A stretch of 64,000 nucleotides of DNA from Breviolum minutum Mf 1.05b.01. Taxonomy: Eukaryota > Sar > Dinophyceae > Suessiales > Symbiodiniaceae. Where the stretch lies: assembly GCA_000507305.1 (NCBI GenBank), contig DF240197.1, positions 62,001-126,000 of the forward strand, read 5' to 3'. The notes beneath the pieces were generated by a model. The model was not told the DNA's origin. It made no database searches and saw nothing but the letters and a program-made list of their open reading frames with translations. Position 1 is the stretch's first letter, and each line of letters begins with the position of its first letter. Of the stretch, positions 26,403-36,663 are shown one piece after another. The position numbers and the translations under genes are program-made.

Positions 26403-26651
26403 TTGTCCAAGTATTCATTGGTAAACCTCGTAGGAGTGATGAAACATGTCCAGCGCCTAGGTAAGGAACCGAGGGTTTTTACAGGGTTTTCCCAGCGCAT
26501 ATGTACCGAGGAACTTGGCATGTTTCAGCTTGGAATATGGTTTTTCACCTCAAAGAGAGAGCCCCCCAAGACTTGTCAGTCAACATCAAGCGAAGAAAAA
26601 TCGAATATCGACCTACGGTTTCTTTAAACAGGCTACTGATAATCATGTAGC
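26403..26651 (+). CDS. Possible two-part coding segment, unknown protein
   Basis: The upstream part reads SKYSLVNLVGVMKHVQRL and ends at CTAG/GTAAGG in phase 1. After TTTTCCCAG at 26496 the matching phase reads HMYRGTWHVSAWNMVFHLKE and RAPQDLSVNIKRRKIEYRPT, to TAG at 26651. The implied intron is only 35 nt. Without it the frame continues through but loses this reading. Both options are open. Confidence 0.45.
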
Positions 26652-27063
26652 TATGATATTCAAATCCCATTTTGCCGTTTTTGAAGGCTTGTTCTACCTT
26701 GGCATTCAGAATTAGTTTTTGGTATAAACTTAAACTCTACAAGATTACTGTAGTATACTGAATATACACAGTACTTTTAGATAGTAATCTAATATATGTT
26801 GTGACTCATCGTAGCTATTGGTATCTCTCTAGGTAGCAAGTTGGTTTTTATATCGCAATTTATGGTGTTTGTTTCTCCTTAACTTACAGGCATTCTCACA
26901 AATGGTATTTGTGTATCCACCCGAACCGTTAGGAATAGGCGAATTGTTACATTGAACAATTGAGGGACTAGAGGACATTATGATTTTGTCAAAGGGGGTC
27001 TAGCCAGGTTATTTACCTCATTTACATGTGGCTTACTGACCATTTGCTAAATTCCACTAGACA

Positions 27064-27440
27064 TCCCAGTGCGCCAGTTTACAATGAGAAGCTTCAGCGA
27101 AGCAGTGCAACTGAAAAAAAGTATCCTTCCAAAAGACCGGAAACGCTAGGTTTAGTAAGATAGATTGTTTCCTTAAAAGCCTTCCTGGCAGAAGGGCTTT
27201 TTGTTGCTTCTGAGTAATGTGACTTGCCGCAATTCTGACATTTGGACCCTCCAAATAGTGTACTCCCTCGAAAGCTAACATGTCCCCTGAAAAAACACGT
27301 GGTTGGAAGACGATCCTTTCCTTTTGAAACAGCCCCTTTTTGGGAACATTCGTTCGTTGTCGGGGGGTTAGTTTTCTCACGGCTGCCACCGTCACACGCA
27401 CAGACCGCCAATGTCAGCGAGAAAGGCTTGGGTCGGGTCG
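27064..27440 (-). CDS. Possible exon(s), ambiguous frame
   Basis: Three minus frames are open. One reads ITQKQQKALLPGRLLRKQSI, loosely like the KQQRKL core of ribosomal protein S18. Another reads KCQNCGKSHYSEATKSPSAR. Part of a family A arm (27256-27330) lies inside, so no frame can be trusted along its whole length. Confidence 0.25.
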
Positions 27441-27519
27441 ATGAGGAAGTCGAGCATTGCTGTATGATCAAACCTTTGATGTGATGAAAATTTCAACTGG
27501 ACAACTGGACTAATTACTG

Positions 27520-27595
27520 ATACTGATGATGATGATACTGATACTGATACTGATACTGATACTGATACTGATACTGATACTGATACTGATGATAC

Positions 27596-27647
<52 letters not shown>

Positions 27648-27652
27648 ACTTA
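27520..27652. repeat. (GATACT)n/(GAT)n microsatellite
   Basis: GATACT units, then pure GAT units, all in three-base register. Confidence 0.95.
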
Positions 27653-27939
27653 CTTGTTGTTCCTGGTGTTTGTGTTGATGATAGAAAGAGACACGATTGG
27701 TACTGTTCTTATCGTATGGCCTGTAATTATGTTTTGTAGCAAAGCATACTCTCCCAATTGAAGATCTCGATAGAGTGTGCCTTGTGGGGTCTTAGCGAAT
27801 TGGAAAACCCAGATGTACTTGGTGCATGATGCTTGGAGCTTGGTTTCTGTGTGGGTTCAGAGTAGCTTCACATAGGTTCATTGTGGTTGAAGGTTTTTTC
27901 AAGGCAACTATATACTTCAAGTTGTTGTTATAATGTTCA

Positions 27940-27941
27940 AT

Positions 27942-27998
<57 letters not shown>

Positions 27999-28096
27999 CT
28001 GCTGCTGATGATGATGCTGCTGATGATGCTGCTGATGATGATGTTGATGATGATGATGATGATGATGTTGTTGTTGTTGATGATGATGATTGCGAT
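27940..28096. repeat. (GAT)n/(GCT)n microsatellite
   Basis: GAT with GCT and GTT blocks in a strict three-base period. Confidence 0.95.
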
Positions 28097-28120
28097 GACA
28101 AGGTTCAATAAATTAGTCAG

Positions 28121-28312
28121 GCTTGCAATCTTCCCTCGCACTGTCAACTGTTTTTTGCCGAGACCGCTTGGGATGATGCGCCGAAGTCCGCACGGGTGCA
28201 GAGGCAGAAACATGTCCCGGGGCTACTGGGATGCTTTTGTTTTAAGTTAGGATCAATGGTTAGGATCACAATGAACCCCAATTTTGTGGAAAAGATGGTG
28301 ATATATGTTTAA
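28121..28312 (+). CDS. Probable exon, unknown protein
   Basis: After TTAGTCAG the frame reads ACNLPSHCQLFFAETAWDDA then PKSARVQRQKHVPGLLGCF, open to a TAA at 28310-28312. It lies 25 nt after the microsatellite. It may end earlier at a non-GT donor. No family recognised. Confidence 0.5.
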   Translation, partial: ACNLPSHCQLFFAETAWDDAPKSARVQRQKHVPGLLGCFCFKLGSMVRITMNPNFVEKMVIYV

Positions 28313-28393
28313 GGATGTCGTTTTGACAATGTTGTTTTTTGGGAGTTGTTCATTGACTTTCTGGCATTTTCGTGGGTTTGGAAAGCTTTTTAG

Positions 28394-28520
28394 AAGTATT
28401 CCAACTGGACATCCCTTCAAGATTGGAGAGCCTTTGGCAGAGCCTTTGTCAGAAACAGCTTTCCAGTTGCAATTTCTGCTAGGAACCCCAAAAAACTCAC
28501 CAACAGTTGCCCGACAACGA
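28394..28520 (+). CDS. Possible exon running into a (CAA)n tract
   Basis: After GCTTTTTAG reads SIPTGHPFKIGEPLAEPLSE and TAFQLQFLLGTPKNSPTVAR, then enters CAA/TACAAA repeats (28516-28690), which read as poly-Gln and Asn. Whether the repeat is translated is unknown. Confidence 0.45.
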
Positions 28521-28690
28521 CAACGACAACAACAACAACAACAACAACAACAAAACAACAACCACAACAACAAATACAAATACAACTACAACTACAAATA
28601 CAAATGCTGCATCAACAACCACAACAACAAATACAAATACAAATGCAAATACAAATACAAATACAAATGCATCAACAACCACAACAACAT
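28516..28690. repeat. (CAA)n and TACAAA microsatellite
   Basis: Pure CAA units followed by AATACAAATACAAC-type 6-base units, with the block ATGCATCAACAACCACAACA duplicated. Confidence 0.9.
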
Positions 28691-29271
28691 ATGTATTTAT
28701 ATTTATTGATTACAAAGGACGCTGGGCTTTCCAGGTGCTTAGGGAAGGAAAATGAATCCTAGTCGCGTCGACGACTTGATTTCAGAACATGATTTATTGC
28801 TGTCCTTAAGTGCAACAAACATCCAACAATCACCCTGAACCATCACTGAGGGGTAACAACAAGGGATTGAGTAAAGAAATGAGCATTGACCAAAAGCTGT
28901 ATAACCCTTGTCATTTAATATATAGGGCATTCTACTACCCAATTCAAACAGATATGTGCACGAAAAATACGCCATTCTAAGGATCAGTCACGGACCAAGC
29001 ATCATGGAAAGCACATCGGTATGGAAAACTCTGTTCTTTTTGTTGGTTCGAGTTGGTTCCACATGGTGATAACAGAAAGAAGAAGCGAAACTCTGATGGG
29101 ACTCACAATTCGAGTTTGTTGGTGGAATTAATCTGAATGTAGCGAAACCAGGAAGTATATATATATATATTACTGTATCTTGGAGGTACAATCCATGTAA
29201 TACGCATTATTGTTCTCAATAGATAGTGTTCCCTGCTAGTTAATTATTAAAACTTCGTAGTACTCCCCTAG

Positions 29272-29388
29272 ACTCTGTCTCTACATTTTGTACGTGGAGC
29301 TGCCACGAAAAGGCCTGCAAGCCGGGGTGAAGACGTGGACGTTAGGCTCCGCCGGCTTTGAGTTTTGCAAGAGGGAGGCTTACCCTGG
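29272..29388 (+). CDS. Exon, unknown protein
   Basis: After TACTCCCCTAG, 38 codons read LCLYILYVELPRKGLQAGVK then TWTLGSAGFEFCKREAYP, ending at a consensus donor (CCTGG/GTGAGT) in phase 2. GC content rises exactly over the exon. A family A element follows 14 nt into the intron. Product not recognised. Confidence 0.65.
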
Positions 29389-29401
29389 GTGAGTTTTAGA
29401 T

Positions 29402-29505
29402 ACTCCCCCCAAAGCTAACGGCTGGAACCCGAAAAATGATTGCTTCCAATAGGAATCTCCTTTTCCAGGAGTCTATTTATTTGGGGGTATTAACTCACCT
29501 TTTGG
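29402..29505. repeat. Family A element
   Basis: ATACTCCCCCCAAAGCTAACG ... TTGGGGGTATTAAC. Confidence 0.7.
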
Positions 29506-29521
29506 GGGCATTATGGTAGAA

Positions 29522-29605
29522 ATCCTGCACCCTGTGATATGGTAACTGTCCCATTGTTTGCAGGGTTTCATATCAGGTAGTGCCAGGATTTGTTCCATCA
29601 ACACT
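29522..29605. repeat. Family E element, shortened
   Basis: ATCCTGCACCCTG...TTTGCAGGGTTTCATA...TTCCATCAACACTA. Confidence 0.65.
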
Positions 29606-29683
29606 AGGATCTATGTATAGATTGAATGATACATTTCCCCACATGTTTTTTTATTGTTATAGTTTTCATCTAGCAAAATATTC

Positions 29684-30298
29684 CTAGGTTCCTATCAAAG
29701 ATCCTATAGGAAAGACGAATCTGATTTTGTTGACCCGGAAATTTCCCCGTGAATCATCACATCGCTGCAGCAGCACCTGAAAGAACTTTCTCAGTTGAAA
29801 AAAAAACATGGCCACCAAGTCAGCTTGGGCTTGGGTGGAATTTGGCAGTAGATATGCTTCAAAAAGGCTTAACAATTCAATGAACAAAGCCTCAAAATGG
29901 AGTTGAGTAGGAATATGGTACAACTTTTTTGTTGATTGGTCTTTTGTTGCTCTCGTCAAACTTGTTGTTACCCCAAGTCTGACTCATAGCCATAATTTTT
30001 GATTCATGGCCGTATCATGATCATAGCATGATCTTCAAAATTTTACCCTTTTTGTTTTGGTTTCACCAACGGAGAGAGATAGAGATGTTTCCGAAAATAG
30101 TGTGGTTTTCCACCCAAACCATCCAATTTTAATATGGTTTTCCATTACAGACCATCCATTTTGGGGTACCCCTATTGTTGGAAACACCCATATGATTTCA
30201 AATGATTTACCTGCCCCACCTTCAGAGGTCCCGACAACCTCCATGCCGTCCTGCGGGGAGACCCGGGCAGGATGCGTTGGTTTTTCAGCCGTTGGCAT
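29684..30298 (-). CDS. Two-exon gene, unknown protein of about 114 residues
   Basis: Exon 1 (30298 down to 30211) begins MPTAEKPTHPARVSPQDGME and ends GGGGCAG/GTAAAT in phase 1. Exon 2 (29940 down to 29684) starts with two bases and reads KKLYHIPTQLHFEALFIELL, SLFEAYLLPNSTQAQADLVA and so on to a stop. Start codon, donor and phase agree, giving a possible complete small gene. The second exon is strongly alpha-helical with Leu/Phe repeats. The intron carries a family N element (30088-30195). No domain recognised. Confidence 0.6.
30088..30195. repeat. Family N element
   Basis: TTTCCGAAAATAGTGTGG ... TATTGTTGGAAACACCCA, with inner ACCATCCA repeats. Confidence 0.65.
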
Positions 30299-30534
30299 TT
30301 CGTGGAGATTTGATTCATGTTTTCATGGTAAATGTAGGCATAAAATTCAAAGGTAAATGTATGCAAATATATTTACCGTAAACGATGGGTTATTGATGTT
30401 AAAGGGATTCAAACATACTTGTGGTAGGTTTGTTTCTTTTCTTCACGTAGCAACTCATAGGGTAACTGGTTTCGAAAACGGTCAGGTTCACTTTTGGGGG
30501 AATCATTTGAGCAGCGACTAAAACCTTGGTGTTT

Positions 30535-30617
30535 GCTGTATACGGGGGATGAAAGACTACCCAGCTATATAGGGATTGTAACAAGACATTGTAAGGATTC
30601 CTGTAAACAAATCAATT
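30535..30617. repeat. Family D element
   Basis: TGTATACGGGGGATGAAAGACTACCCAGCTATATAGGG... AAGGATTCCTGTAAACAAATCA. Confidence 0.7.
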
Positions 30618-30835
30618 GAATGGAATGGCATGGCAGGGTTCAACGTTTCCGTTGCCGGTGCTGTAATTTGGAGGGGTGTCAGCTCCGAACCACGGAGCCG
30701 CACAACGGAGTGTCATGCATCGAAAGAAGTTTGGGAAGTGATTTCACGAGAAAAGACGTGGCAAATCCCCTGGGAAGACGTGGCAACATGCAGCACATCA
30801 TCCATGTTTCGGAAAACACTTTCCTAATTTCACAG

Positions 30836-31218
30836 CTGCTTTGGGATTGCGGGGGAGGTTATTCCGGCACTACCCCAAAACTTCCAAAATCAAATTTGTA
30901 GGACTTTTGATCTTTGAAGTTGTACCTCAAACACTTACTGGGTGGTGGTTTCAGAGATGTTTTTATTTTCACCCCGAAACTTCGGGAAGATGAACCCATT
31001 TTGACTAATATTTTTCAAAGGGGTTGGTTCAACCACCAACTAGGTTACCTTTACCCCTGATGCCATCAGATTGTACAGCTCCAAACAGAAAACGGGAAAA
31101 CCCCCAGGAAGTCCAGCCCGCCGACCTTCCACGGCTTGCCCATTGGTTCCTAGGATCCGGGGAAATCCTCGGATCCATGGGATCATACGGAAAAGACCAT
31201 TCGACTTGTTTTGGTTGA
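30836..31218 (+). CDS. Two terminal exons interrupted by an introner, unknown protein
   Basis: Exon 30836-30941, after CCTAATTTCACAG, reads ALGLRGRLFRHYPKTSKIKF and VGLLIFEVVPQTLTG. Exon 31044-31218 reads LPLPLMPSDCTAPNRKRENP and QEVQPADLPRLAHWFLGSGE to a TGA. The junction is phase 2/1 (GG + G). The 102-nt intron is exactly one family B element. An upstream Cys-rich frame at 30637-30830 (RVQRFRCRCCNLEGCQLRTT) may be a preceding exon. Function unknown. Confidence 0.6.
30942..31043 (+). repeat. Family B element forming a whole intron
   Basis: GTGGTGGTTTCAGAGATG ... GGTTCAACCACCAACTAG. Both ends are the splice sites of the flanking exons. Confidence 0.8.
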
Positions 31219-31239
31219 CTGGACTTCCAGGGTATATGT

Positions 31240-31345
31240 AATTTCCTATACCCAAACGCTCTTCATGGAGCAAGTTCCATTTACCTACAAAACTTGGGTA
31301 GTTTAGAGTATATAGGTAGATATACCGTTCGTCCCATTGAGTGTT
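31240..31345. repeat. Family C element
   Basis: CATGGAGCAAGTTCCATTTACCTAC ... GGTAGATATACCGTTCGTCCC, arms partly diverged. Confidence 0.6.
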
Positions 31346-31376
31346 TGGGATAGCAAATTTTTAGATTAAACACTGG

Positions 31377-31482
31377 GTGGTGGCAACTCAAAGATGTTTT
31401 ATTTTCATCCCGAACTTTGGGGAAGTGATCCAATTTTGACGAGCATATTATTCAGATGATAGGTGGTTCAAGCACCACCTAG
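31377..31482. repeat. Family B element
   Basis: GTGGTGGCAACTCAAAG ... GGTTCAAGCACCACCTAG. Confidence 0.85.
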
Positions 31483-31574
31483 AAAAAACTATCCATCAAA
31501 ATGACAAATGACACTGCCACACCTCCCTTCTTCCAACGAGCAAACACGTCAACGTGATCTCGTGATCGAGATGT

Positions 31575-31650
31575 CCTCCAGGCTACCCCTCGTCTCGAGG
31601 ACGCCGACAGCAAGAAGGTGACGGTTTTTTTCGACACCAATTTCAGGGCT
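31575..31650 (+). CDS. Probable exon, unknown protein
   Basis: After GTCCTCCAG reads ATPRLEDADSKKVTVFFDTN, with a GT at 31650. Locally GC-rich. Composition suggests a beta strand (VTVFFDT). Not recognised. Confidence 0.5.
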
Positions 31651-32009
31651 TCGTTTGTTGAACGGAAAAAACATCAGCAATAAACCCAAGGGAGATGTAG
31701 GGTGTTTTTTTGTGTTTCAAAATGGATTATATATAAAACACCCCAAACGAAATTGGATCTTAATTTTTGTTTGTTCCTTTTGGTCACTATATGCTTTTAT
31801 TTTGCCACATTCATTTGAAGATGGGTTTTCTCCTGCATTATAGTCTTTTTGGACCAAGACCTACAAGTGGTATACTGTTTGTCTTGTGGGTCGAAGGTTT
31901 TTTATTCCCCAGAAAAATAAGATGCCCATATATCGACCATCGTGGACAGATGGTATGAGGGGATGTCTAGGGTTAAGATCTTATGAGATCTGTTTTCCAT
32001 GACTCATGA

Positions 32010-32078
32010 CGGATCAATTAGTATGGTAGATTTACCTACATTTAGTTGAGGTTTGTGGTTTTGATGTAGGTAACTATA
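32010..32078. repeat. Family C element, short
   Basis: TATGGTAGATTTACCTACAT ... TGATGTAGGTAACTATAGCAG. Confidence 0.7.
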
Positions 32079-32523
32079 GCAGTTTTCGTTGATTTCCTAT
32101 CTAACTCCAACTTGTTCTAAAAAAACATGGTCCACATCTTCCATGGGGCCATTGGAAGGATTTGACTTTTTTTAGTTGACTAAGAATAAGTGACCGAAAA
32201 CACCCCGGTGATTTAATAAATTTGGGATTTCATCAAATTACAACAAGGCAGTAAACGATTTCCATCATTGATCAACCATGAAATTAGGGTTCATGATGAT
32301 GAGTTTTGAACGCGATGCTGGTTGTGACATTCATGGTTGGATTTTTCCAAGCAACGACACCAAGCTTCTGCTAAATTGGTCGTTTGGTATAGTAATTCGT
32401 CCCTATTTTGGGGAAGAATGTAGGTAAAGGCACTCTTTGCGAAATTCGCCAGATGATTGCTTGGCTGTTTTCATTTATATTTTATACTTCCTCAAATGTG
32501 GAGGTAAATTCAAATTAACAAAA

Positions 32524-32622
32524 ATGTATGAGCCATCCATCTTCAGTTCGCGTCAGCCAATGGTGCGCCGGTTGGTGGTTCCCTGTGGTTGCTGGTTGGC
32601 CGCCTTGGCTTATCACCAGAGG
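32524..32622 (+). CDS. First exon, possible signal or targeting peptide
   Basis: ATG followed by 33 codons, MYEPSIFSSRQPMVRRLVVP then CGCWLAALAYHQR, ending at the consensus donor AGAGG/GTAAGT in phase 0. Two arginines precede a hydrophobic segment, as in an ER signal or organelle leader. The next exon was not identified. Confidence 0.6.
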
Positions 32623-33030
32623 GTAAGTTCAACCCAGCAGTAATCATTTAAACGCCGGTTTATTTGGTACTTGTATTTCCATGTATTCCCATGTAGCATA
32701 ATCAAGGGGTTCCTGTTCATGGATGACAGTGCCAAGGAGTTTGGAGGATGTTGCTTCCACTTCTCCACTGATCTAAAAAAACATTCACTTCGGGCGGATT
32801 TGGGGATAAGTAGCTTCCGAATCCCTTCCCATTCGCCGGGCTAGAAATGGCGCTTTGATTCCATGTCGAATTTTTAACTGGAGGAAGCGGCGAAGCTACC
32901 ATTAGGCAGTCAAAGAGTACTTAACATGTTCCATTTTATTGGTTTTAGAGGCTCCATGTTAGAAAACCTATATCACTTTCCAATGAGGCCCTTCTGATAC
33001 ACGGGGGGAATTCTTGGGGGGGATACACGT

Positions 33031-33151
33031 TTAAACGGCAGCAATCAAAAAACACCAGGACACTCCAGCGATAGCAATGCTGATCAGAGTCAGCCACAAG
33101 ATGAACACCGAAAACCAGATGTAGATGGAGTTATAAATGGGTATATAGCCC
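33031..33151 (-). CDS. C-terminal transmembrane exon
   Basis: After a TTTATAG acceptor the minus strand reads GYIPIYNSIYIWFSVFILWL then TLISIAIAGVSWCFLIAAV and a stop. A single 25-residue hydrophobic span at the extreme C-terminus suggests a type I or tail-anchored membrane protein. Partner exons are not assigned; an open minus segment at 32880-32720 (SAISSPANGKGFGSYLSPNP) does not fit in phase. Confidence 0.5.
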
Positions 33152-33197
33152 CTATAAATGGCCGAAAATACATGGCTTTCACTGGACTTAATTCACC

Positions 33198-33611
33198 CAT
33201 GTAAGTGGAGTCATCCCAGTTAGTAAGTAGTTAGGATCACCCCCCATTTACACGCCATTTTCATGGCCATTTGGAATTTTGGGGGAGCCGGCCAAGCTCC
33301 AGATCCCGAAGGTCCCCAAGGAAGAACTTGAGCAGGTGGTCCACCTCTTGAACACCACAAAGTTTTGTCACGTCTTTCGACAACAAGATCGCGTCAGCCA
33401 AGAAGTCAGGAACACACTGCGCAAAGTGATCAAAGTGTCCCCAGAGAGGGGAATTGCCATTAGTCTCACCGTCAGATATTCTAGCTCACCACGAGGGCTC
33501 TGTGAATTACTGGCAAGACAAACTTCAGACGCCGATTTTTGCGTTTGTGTTGTTGAAAGACCTTCGTTATTAACCACTAACTAACTAACTGGGATGATCC
33601 TCCAAGTAGTC
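33198..33611. repeat. Family G element carrying a 290-bp open segment
   Basis: Left arm GGAGTCATCCCAGTTAGTAAG and right arm CTAACTGGGATGATCCTCCAAGTAG are inverted, as in the 168-bp copy at 21103. Between them lies a GC-richer segment open on + (EELEQVVHLLNTTKFCHVFR) instead of the usual short interior. Confidence 0.7.
33279..33584 (+). CDS. Open frame inside a family G element
   Basis: A 101-codon frame, AKLQIPKVPKEELEQVVHLL and so on through RYSSSPRGLCELLARQTSDA, lies entirely between the two arms of a foldback repeat. It could be a host exon trapped between two half-elements, a captured gene fragment, or an exon with G-type introns on both sides. The minus strand is also partly open. Confidence 0.4.
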   Translation: MGEPAKLQIPKVPKEELEQVVHLLNTTKFCHVFRQQDRVSQEVRNTLRKVIKVSPERGIAISLTVRYSSSPRGLCELLARQTSDADFCVCVVERPSLLTTN

Positions 33612-33724
33612 AACGAACCCCCCCCCTGACATCTTCCCCCAAGGCTTATTAGCCATTTGTTTCCCTCAATAAGGCATTTTCTAAGTGGAGTTATTGCACC
33701 CTATAAAAGGTGACTTTATTATAG

Positions 33725-33874
33725 GCCCACGGAGCTGCGCCGCAGGTCTCGTTGACGTCCACCCCTCCACCTGGCGGCATTTGCACCGTTGAACCTCAAA
33801 TCCTGGAGGCTTCCGACTGGACTGCGGAGCGGTTCGGAAAGGGGTGGAGAGTCCAGTCGGTGTCGGCGGAGTAA
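33725..33874 (+). CDS. Terminal exon, unknown protein
   Basis: After GACTTTATTATAG, 49 codons read AHGAAPQVSLTSTPPPGGIC then TVEPQILEASDWTAERFGKG and WRVQSVSAE, then TAA. GC-rich against its surroundings, with a clean acceptor. Function unknown. Confidence 0.6.
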   Translation, partial: AHGAAPQVSLTSTPPPGGICTVEPQILEASDWTAERFGKGWRVQSVSAE

Positions 33875-34442
33875 TGACTGCTTGGGGTTTGGACCATTTC
33901 ATTGCCCCGTGGGATTCCCTTTGTTTAGTTTTTTGGGAATATTGTACGTCTTTTTTATAGCCCTATAAATGGAAATGTGCGGTTTGGAGCCTTCGGAGGG
34001 GAGAGTGATTCTTGTAGAAGTAGGATTTCAAAACTTTAAGTAAAGAGTTGCGGAGGTATCCGAAATTTAACATAGAACATGTGTTGTGTTTCAAATATGC
34101 CTATTTTGGATGACCATTTTGAATTTCTGGGTTCCCAATCACATTCTGAGTCTGACTCTACAGTTGATTGTTCCACTAGGGCATACCTACTTGGTGACTC
34201 ATGGTGGTTGGTAAGTTTGATCTTGACGTCATTTAGGGATATCTAGGGGATCAATAAACAAACTTTTGGCGCGTACGATATGATGGTTATAGTCAGGCTT
34301 GAGTTGCATGAGTAGCATTTTTGCCGCCTTTCTTCGCGGATTACACGGATTGTTTACAGGAATGGAACGATTTATTTCCTGGAATATTCCAAGGCTTTTT
34401 CCAATCAAACCAAGGGGTCCACAAAGGGTTCCAAGGGTTCCA

Positions 34443-34588
34443 GGTATCCCATATCCATGGAATTATGGTATTTACCTACATTTAGCACAGAGTTTTCACT
34501 CAAAGATATAGGTAAATTTGGGTAAAACCCAATAGGTAAACACTTTGGCTTGAATTTATGGTAAATGTAGGTATATAGATATACCATG
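34443..34588. repeat. Family C elements, overlapping pair
   Basis: CATGGAATTATGGTATTTACC ... GGTAAATTTGGG, then a second GGTAAATGTAGGTATATAGATATACCATGCA. Two copies appear partly overlaid. Confidence 0.65.
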
Positions 34589-34724
34589 CACGGCTGCTAT
34601 GGGTACGTTAATGGCTTACCTGGCGACACCCACGCATTTTACAAACACGACACTGTGTCTAGGTGCATGTCGACGAAGCACGACCAGCCACACCAGCCAC
34701 GCCGAGGATGGAGATTCAGTGATT

Positions 34725-34815
34725 TGCTGTATATGGGGGGGATTATGCTACCCAGTTATATGGGGATTATGATAAGCCATAATCAGGATCCCTCTAAACC
34801 AATCCGTATGATGGA
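34725..34815. repeat. Family D element
   Basis: TGCTGTATATGGGGGGGATTATGCTACCCAGTTATATGG... AGGATCCCTCTAAACCAATCCG. Confidence 0.75.
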
Positions 34816-35413
34816 ATCTCGTAAGGGTCTTGAACGTTGTTCAGATGTGGTCGCACCAAAAAGGTAGTTGAGACTCTAGTGTTTTTTTTTTGCAAGAAGC
34901 AGCTAAGTGATTTCTATTCTATTCTTGCCACCCCATGTTTCAATCTTGTTTTTTGCTAGGATAATAGAGTTGTGTGTGTCACTCTATGCTTAAGTTCCCC
35001 TTCTCCACACTTTTGTTTCCTCTTCCTCACCCTGTACAATCGTCCGAAGAAACCGGACAATCCAAGCCGAACGTGTGCAGGGCGAACACGGTGCAGGATG
35101 AAGCATGGTACCAACAGGTCACAAGACAACATGGGATGTGAGAATGGTGGTGTCAGAACTTAGGTTTTGCCCTAAGCTGGTAACAGCATAAAAGCATCAC
35201 TGGAGTGTAGAGATTGTTTTTTGTTTTTTTTTTCTTGTAAAAAGAGGACTTGTTGGTTATATATATATATATATTTATATTGATAGGATCATGGGGCAGT
35301 TCCCTCAGATCATAAATATCAAAGGAACCTTCTGGGCTTGTAATTTGGGCAAACTGATTGAGTGAACTATTTACTAAATATAGACTATAACTACCCTGCC
35401 CTACCACCTACAG

Positions 35414-35500
35414 GTGAAGCGGTTTGGAGATGTCGAGTATCATCACCATATGATACAAAATCTTGAAGTTTCAAGTTTTACATATTCCAATACCACCTTA
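35414..35500 (+). CDS. Possible exon, unknown protein
   Basis: After CCCTACCACCTACAG reads VKRFGDVEYHHHMIQNLEVS; its end is unclear. The acceptor is strong. It may belong with the exon at 35628. Confidence 0.4.
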
Positions 35501-35627
35501 AACGTATTGCAGACCTACGTTTTAAATACTGGGCACAACCACAACACGACACCGTTCGAAACAATCGAATCAAACCACAAGACCCTGGCAATTCTGCGAA
35601 CGTGACCTTTTTGGGATGGTGAGTCAG

Positions 35628-35727
35628 TTCACGTGACCCAAACTCAAGGGTTTTTGGTGACCTCCAACGTTTGGGGAGTTTTCACGGTCGCCCTCCAGGC
35701 GCTGAAGACAGCTGCTGCTTCTGCCAG
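35628..35727 (+). CDS. Exon, unknown protein
   Basis: After GTGAGTCAG, starts with two bases and reads HVTQTQGFLVTSNVWGVFTV then ALQALKTAAASA, ending GCCAG/GTTGGG in phase 2. Looks like a strand-helix segment. The minus strand is also open. A family B element (35796-35891) follows in the intron. Confidence 0.55.
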
Positions 35728-35795
35728 GTTGGGATGGCTGTGACTGACAGCAAAAATCCCCGGAAAAAAAAGACTTATATACGAATATGAAACTA

Positions 35796-35891
35796 GTTGG
35801 TGGTTTCAAATATTTTTTATTTTCACCACTATTTAGGGTAAGATTTCCAAGTTGACTAATATTTTTCAGATGGGTTGAAACCACCAACCAG
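35796..35891. repeat. Family B element
   Basis: GTTGGTGGTTTCAAATATT ... GGTTGAAACCACCAACCAG. Confidence 0.85.
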
Positions 35892-36178
35892 GAAACCTTA
35901 TATTATGAATTTGGCAGTCCCATTTAGGTACGAACAATTCCAAGTTCCAAGATCAAAAAAATGTGAAAGGCACATTGGAGTTGTGTGAGCCTAAATTTGA
36001 TCTTCTGTTGTTGGTCCTGATTTCTTTCAGGAATTTATGAATGCAAGTGAATCTCCCTCAAATTCATCATATAAATTCATCGATGGATCCGGTCGCTCCG
36101 AACCGTTCAATGATGTTGGGGATGTTGGGTGTCCACACGTTTCAATGCCACATCCCGATGTTTGGGATTTAAATTTGC

Positions 36179-36448
36179 AGGCAATTTTTGTTCAAATCTC
36201 GACTCTAAAGGTATTAGGAAGGCATTGAAGTCAATGGTGTCTTTGGTTGCAATTTGCTTGTTGTTAGGAATCATCTTCAAGAACGAATACACAAAAAAAC
36301 ATCAAAAGAAAACCTTGAACATCAAACTATACTTTTGGCGCACCTTTTTCATAGTCCCTTTTTTTTTACCTCAGCCGTAACTTTACAACGGGAGGGAGGA
36401 GGGGAACAGCGAGGCTTGGATTTGCCGCGATTCCTTTGGATGACGAGG
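36179..36448 (+). CDS. Two short exons, unknown protein
   Basis: Exon 36181-36211 (after AAATTTGCAG; NFCSNLDSK) ends in phase 1 at GTATTAGG. Exon 36377-36448, after the very pyrimidine-rich CCCTTTTTTTTTACCTCAG, starts with two bases and reads VTLQREGGGEQRGLDLPRFL then WMT, ending ACGAG/GTGACG. Phase agrees. No family recognised. Confidence 0.5.
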
Positions 36449-36557
36449 TGACGATGACGACGAGTTGTTGTGAAAGGGAAGATCTCTGACAACAATTTTT
36501 TTAGCACTCACGTCAGGTCCGACAACCTTTTGAAGACCTCTATATAAGGGATCTCTA

Positions 36558-36663
36558 GTTGGTGATTTACTTTCGGAATATATGTTCCTTGATTTTCATC
36601 CCTTTGTTGGGGAAGATTTCCAAGTTGAATATGTTTTTCAAATGGGTTGAAATCACCACCTAG
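36558..36663. repeat. Family B element
   Basis: GTTGGTGATTTACTTTC ... GGTTGAAATCACCACCTAG. Confidence 0.8.

Noticed and set aside
27100-27250. Ribosomal protein S18
   Set aside because: Only the KQQ-K-L core resembles it, and two other minus frames are equally open.
27881-28250. Poly-Asp/poly-Met frames
   Set aside because: Products of the GAT/ATG microsatellite in different frames.
28988-29191. Minus-strand exon LIPPTNSNCESHQSFASS
   Set aside because: The plus strand over the same bases is equally open, and a better exon lies on plus at 29272.
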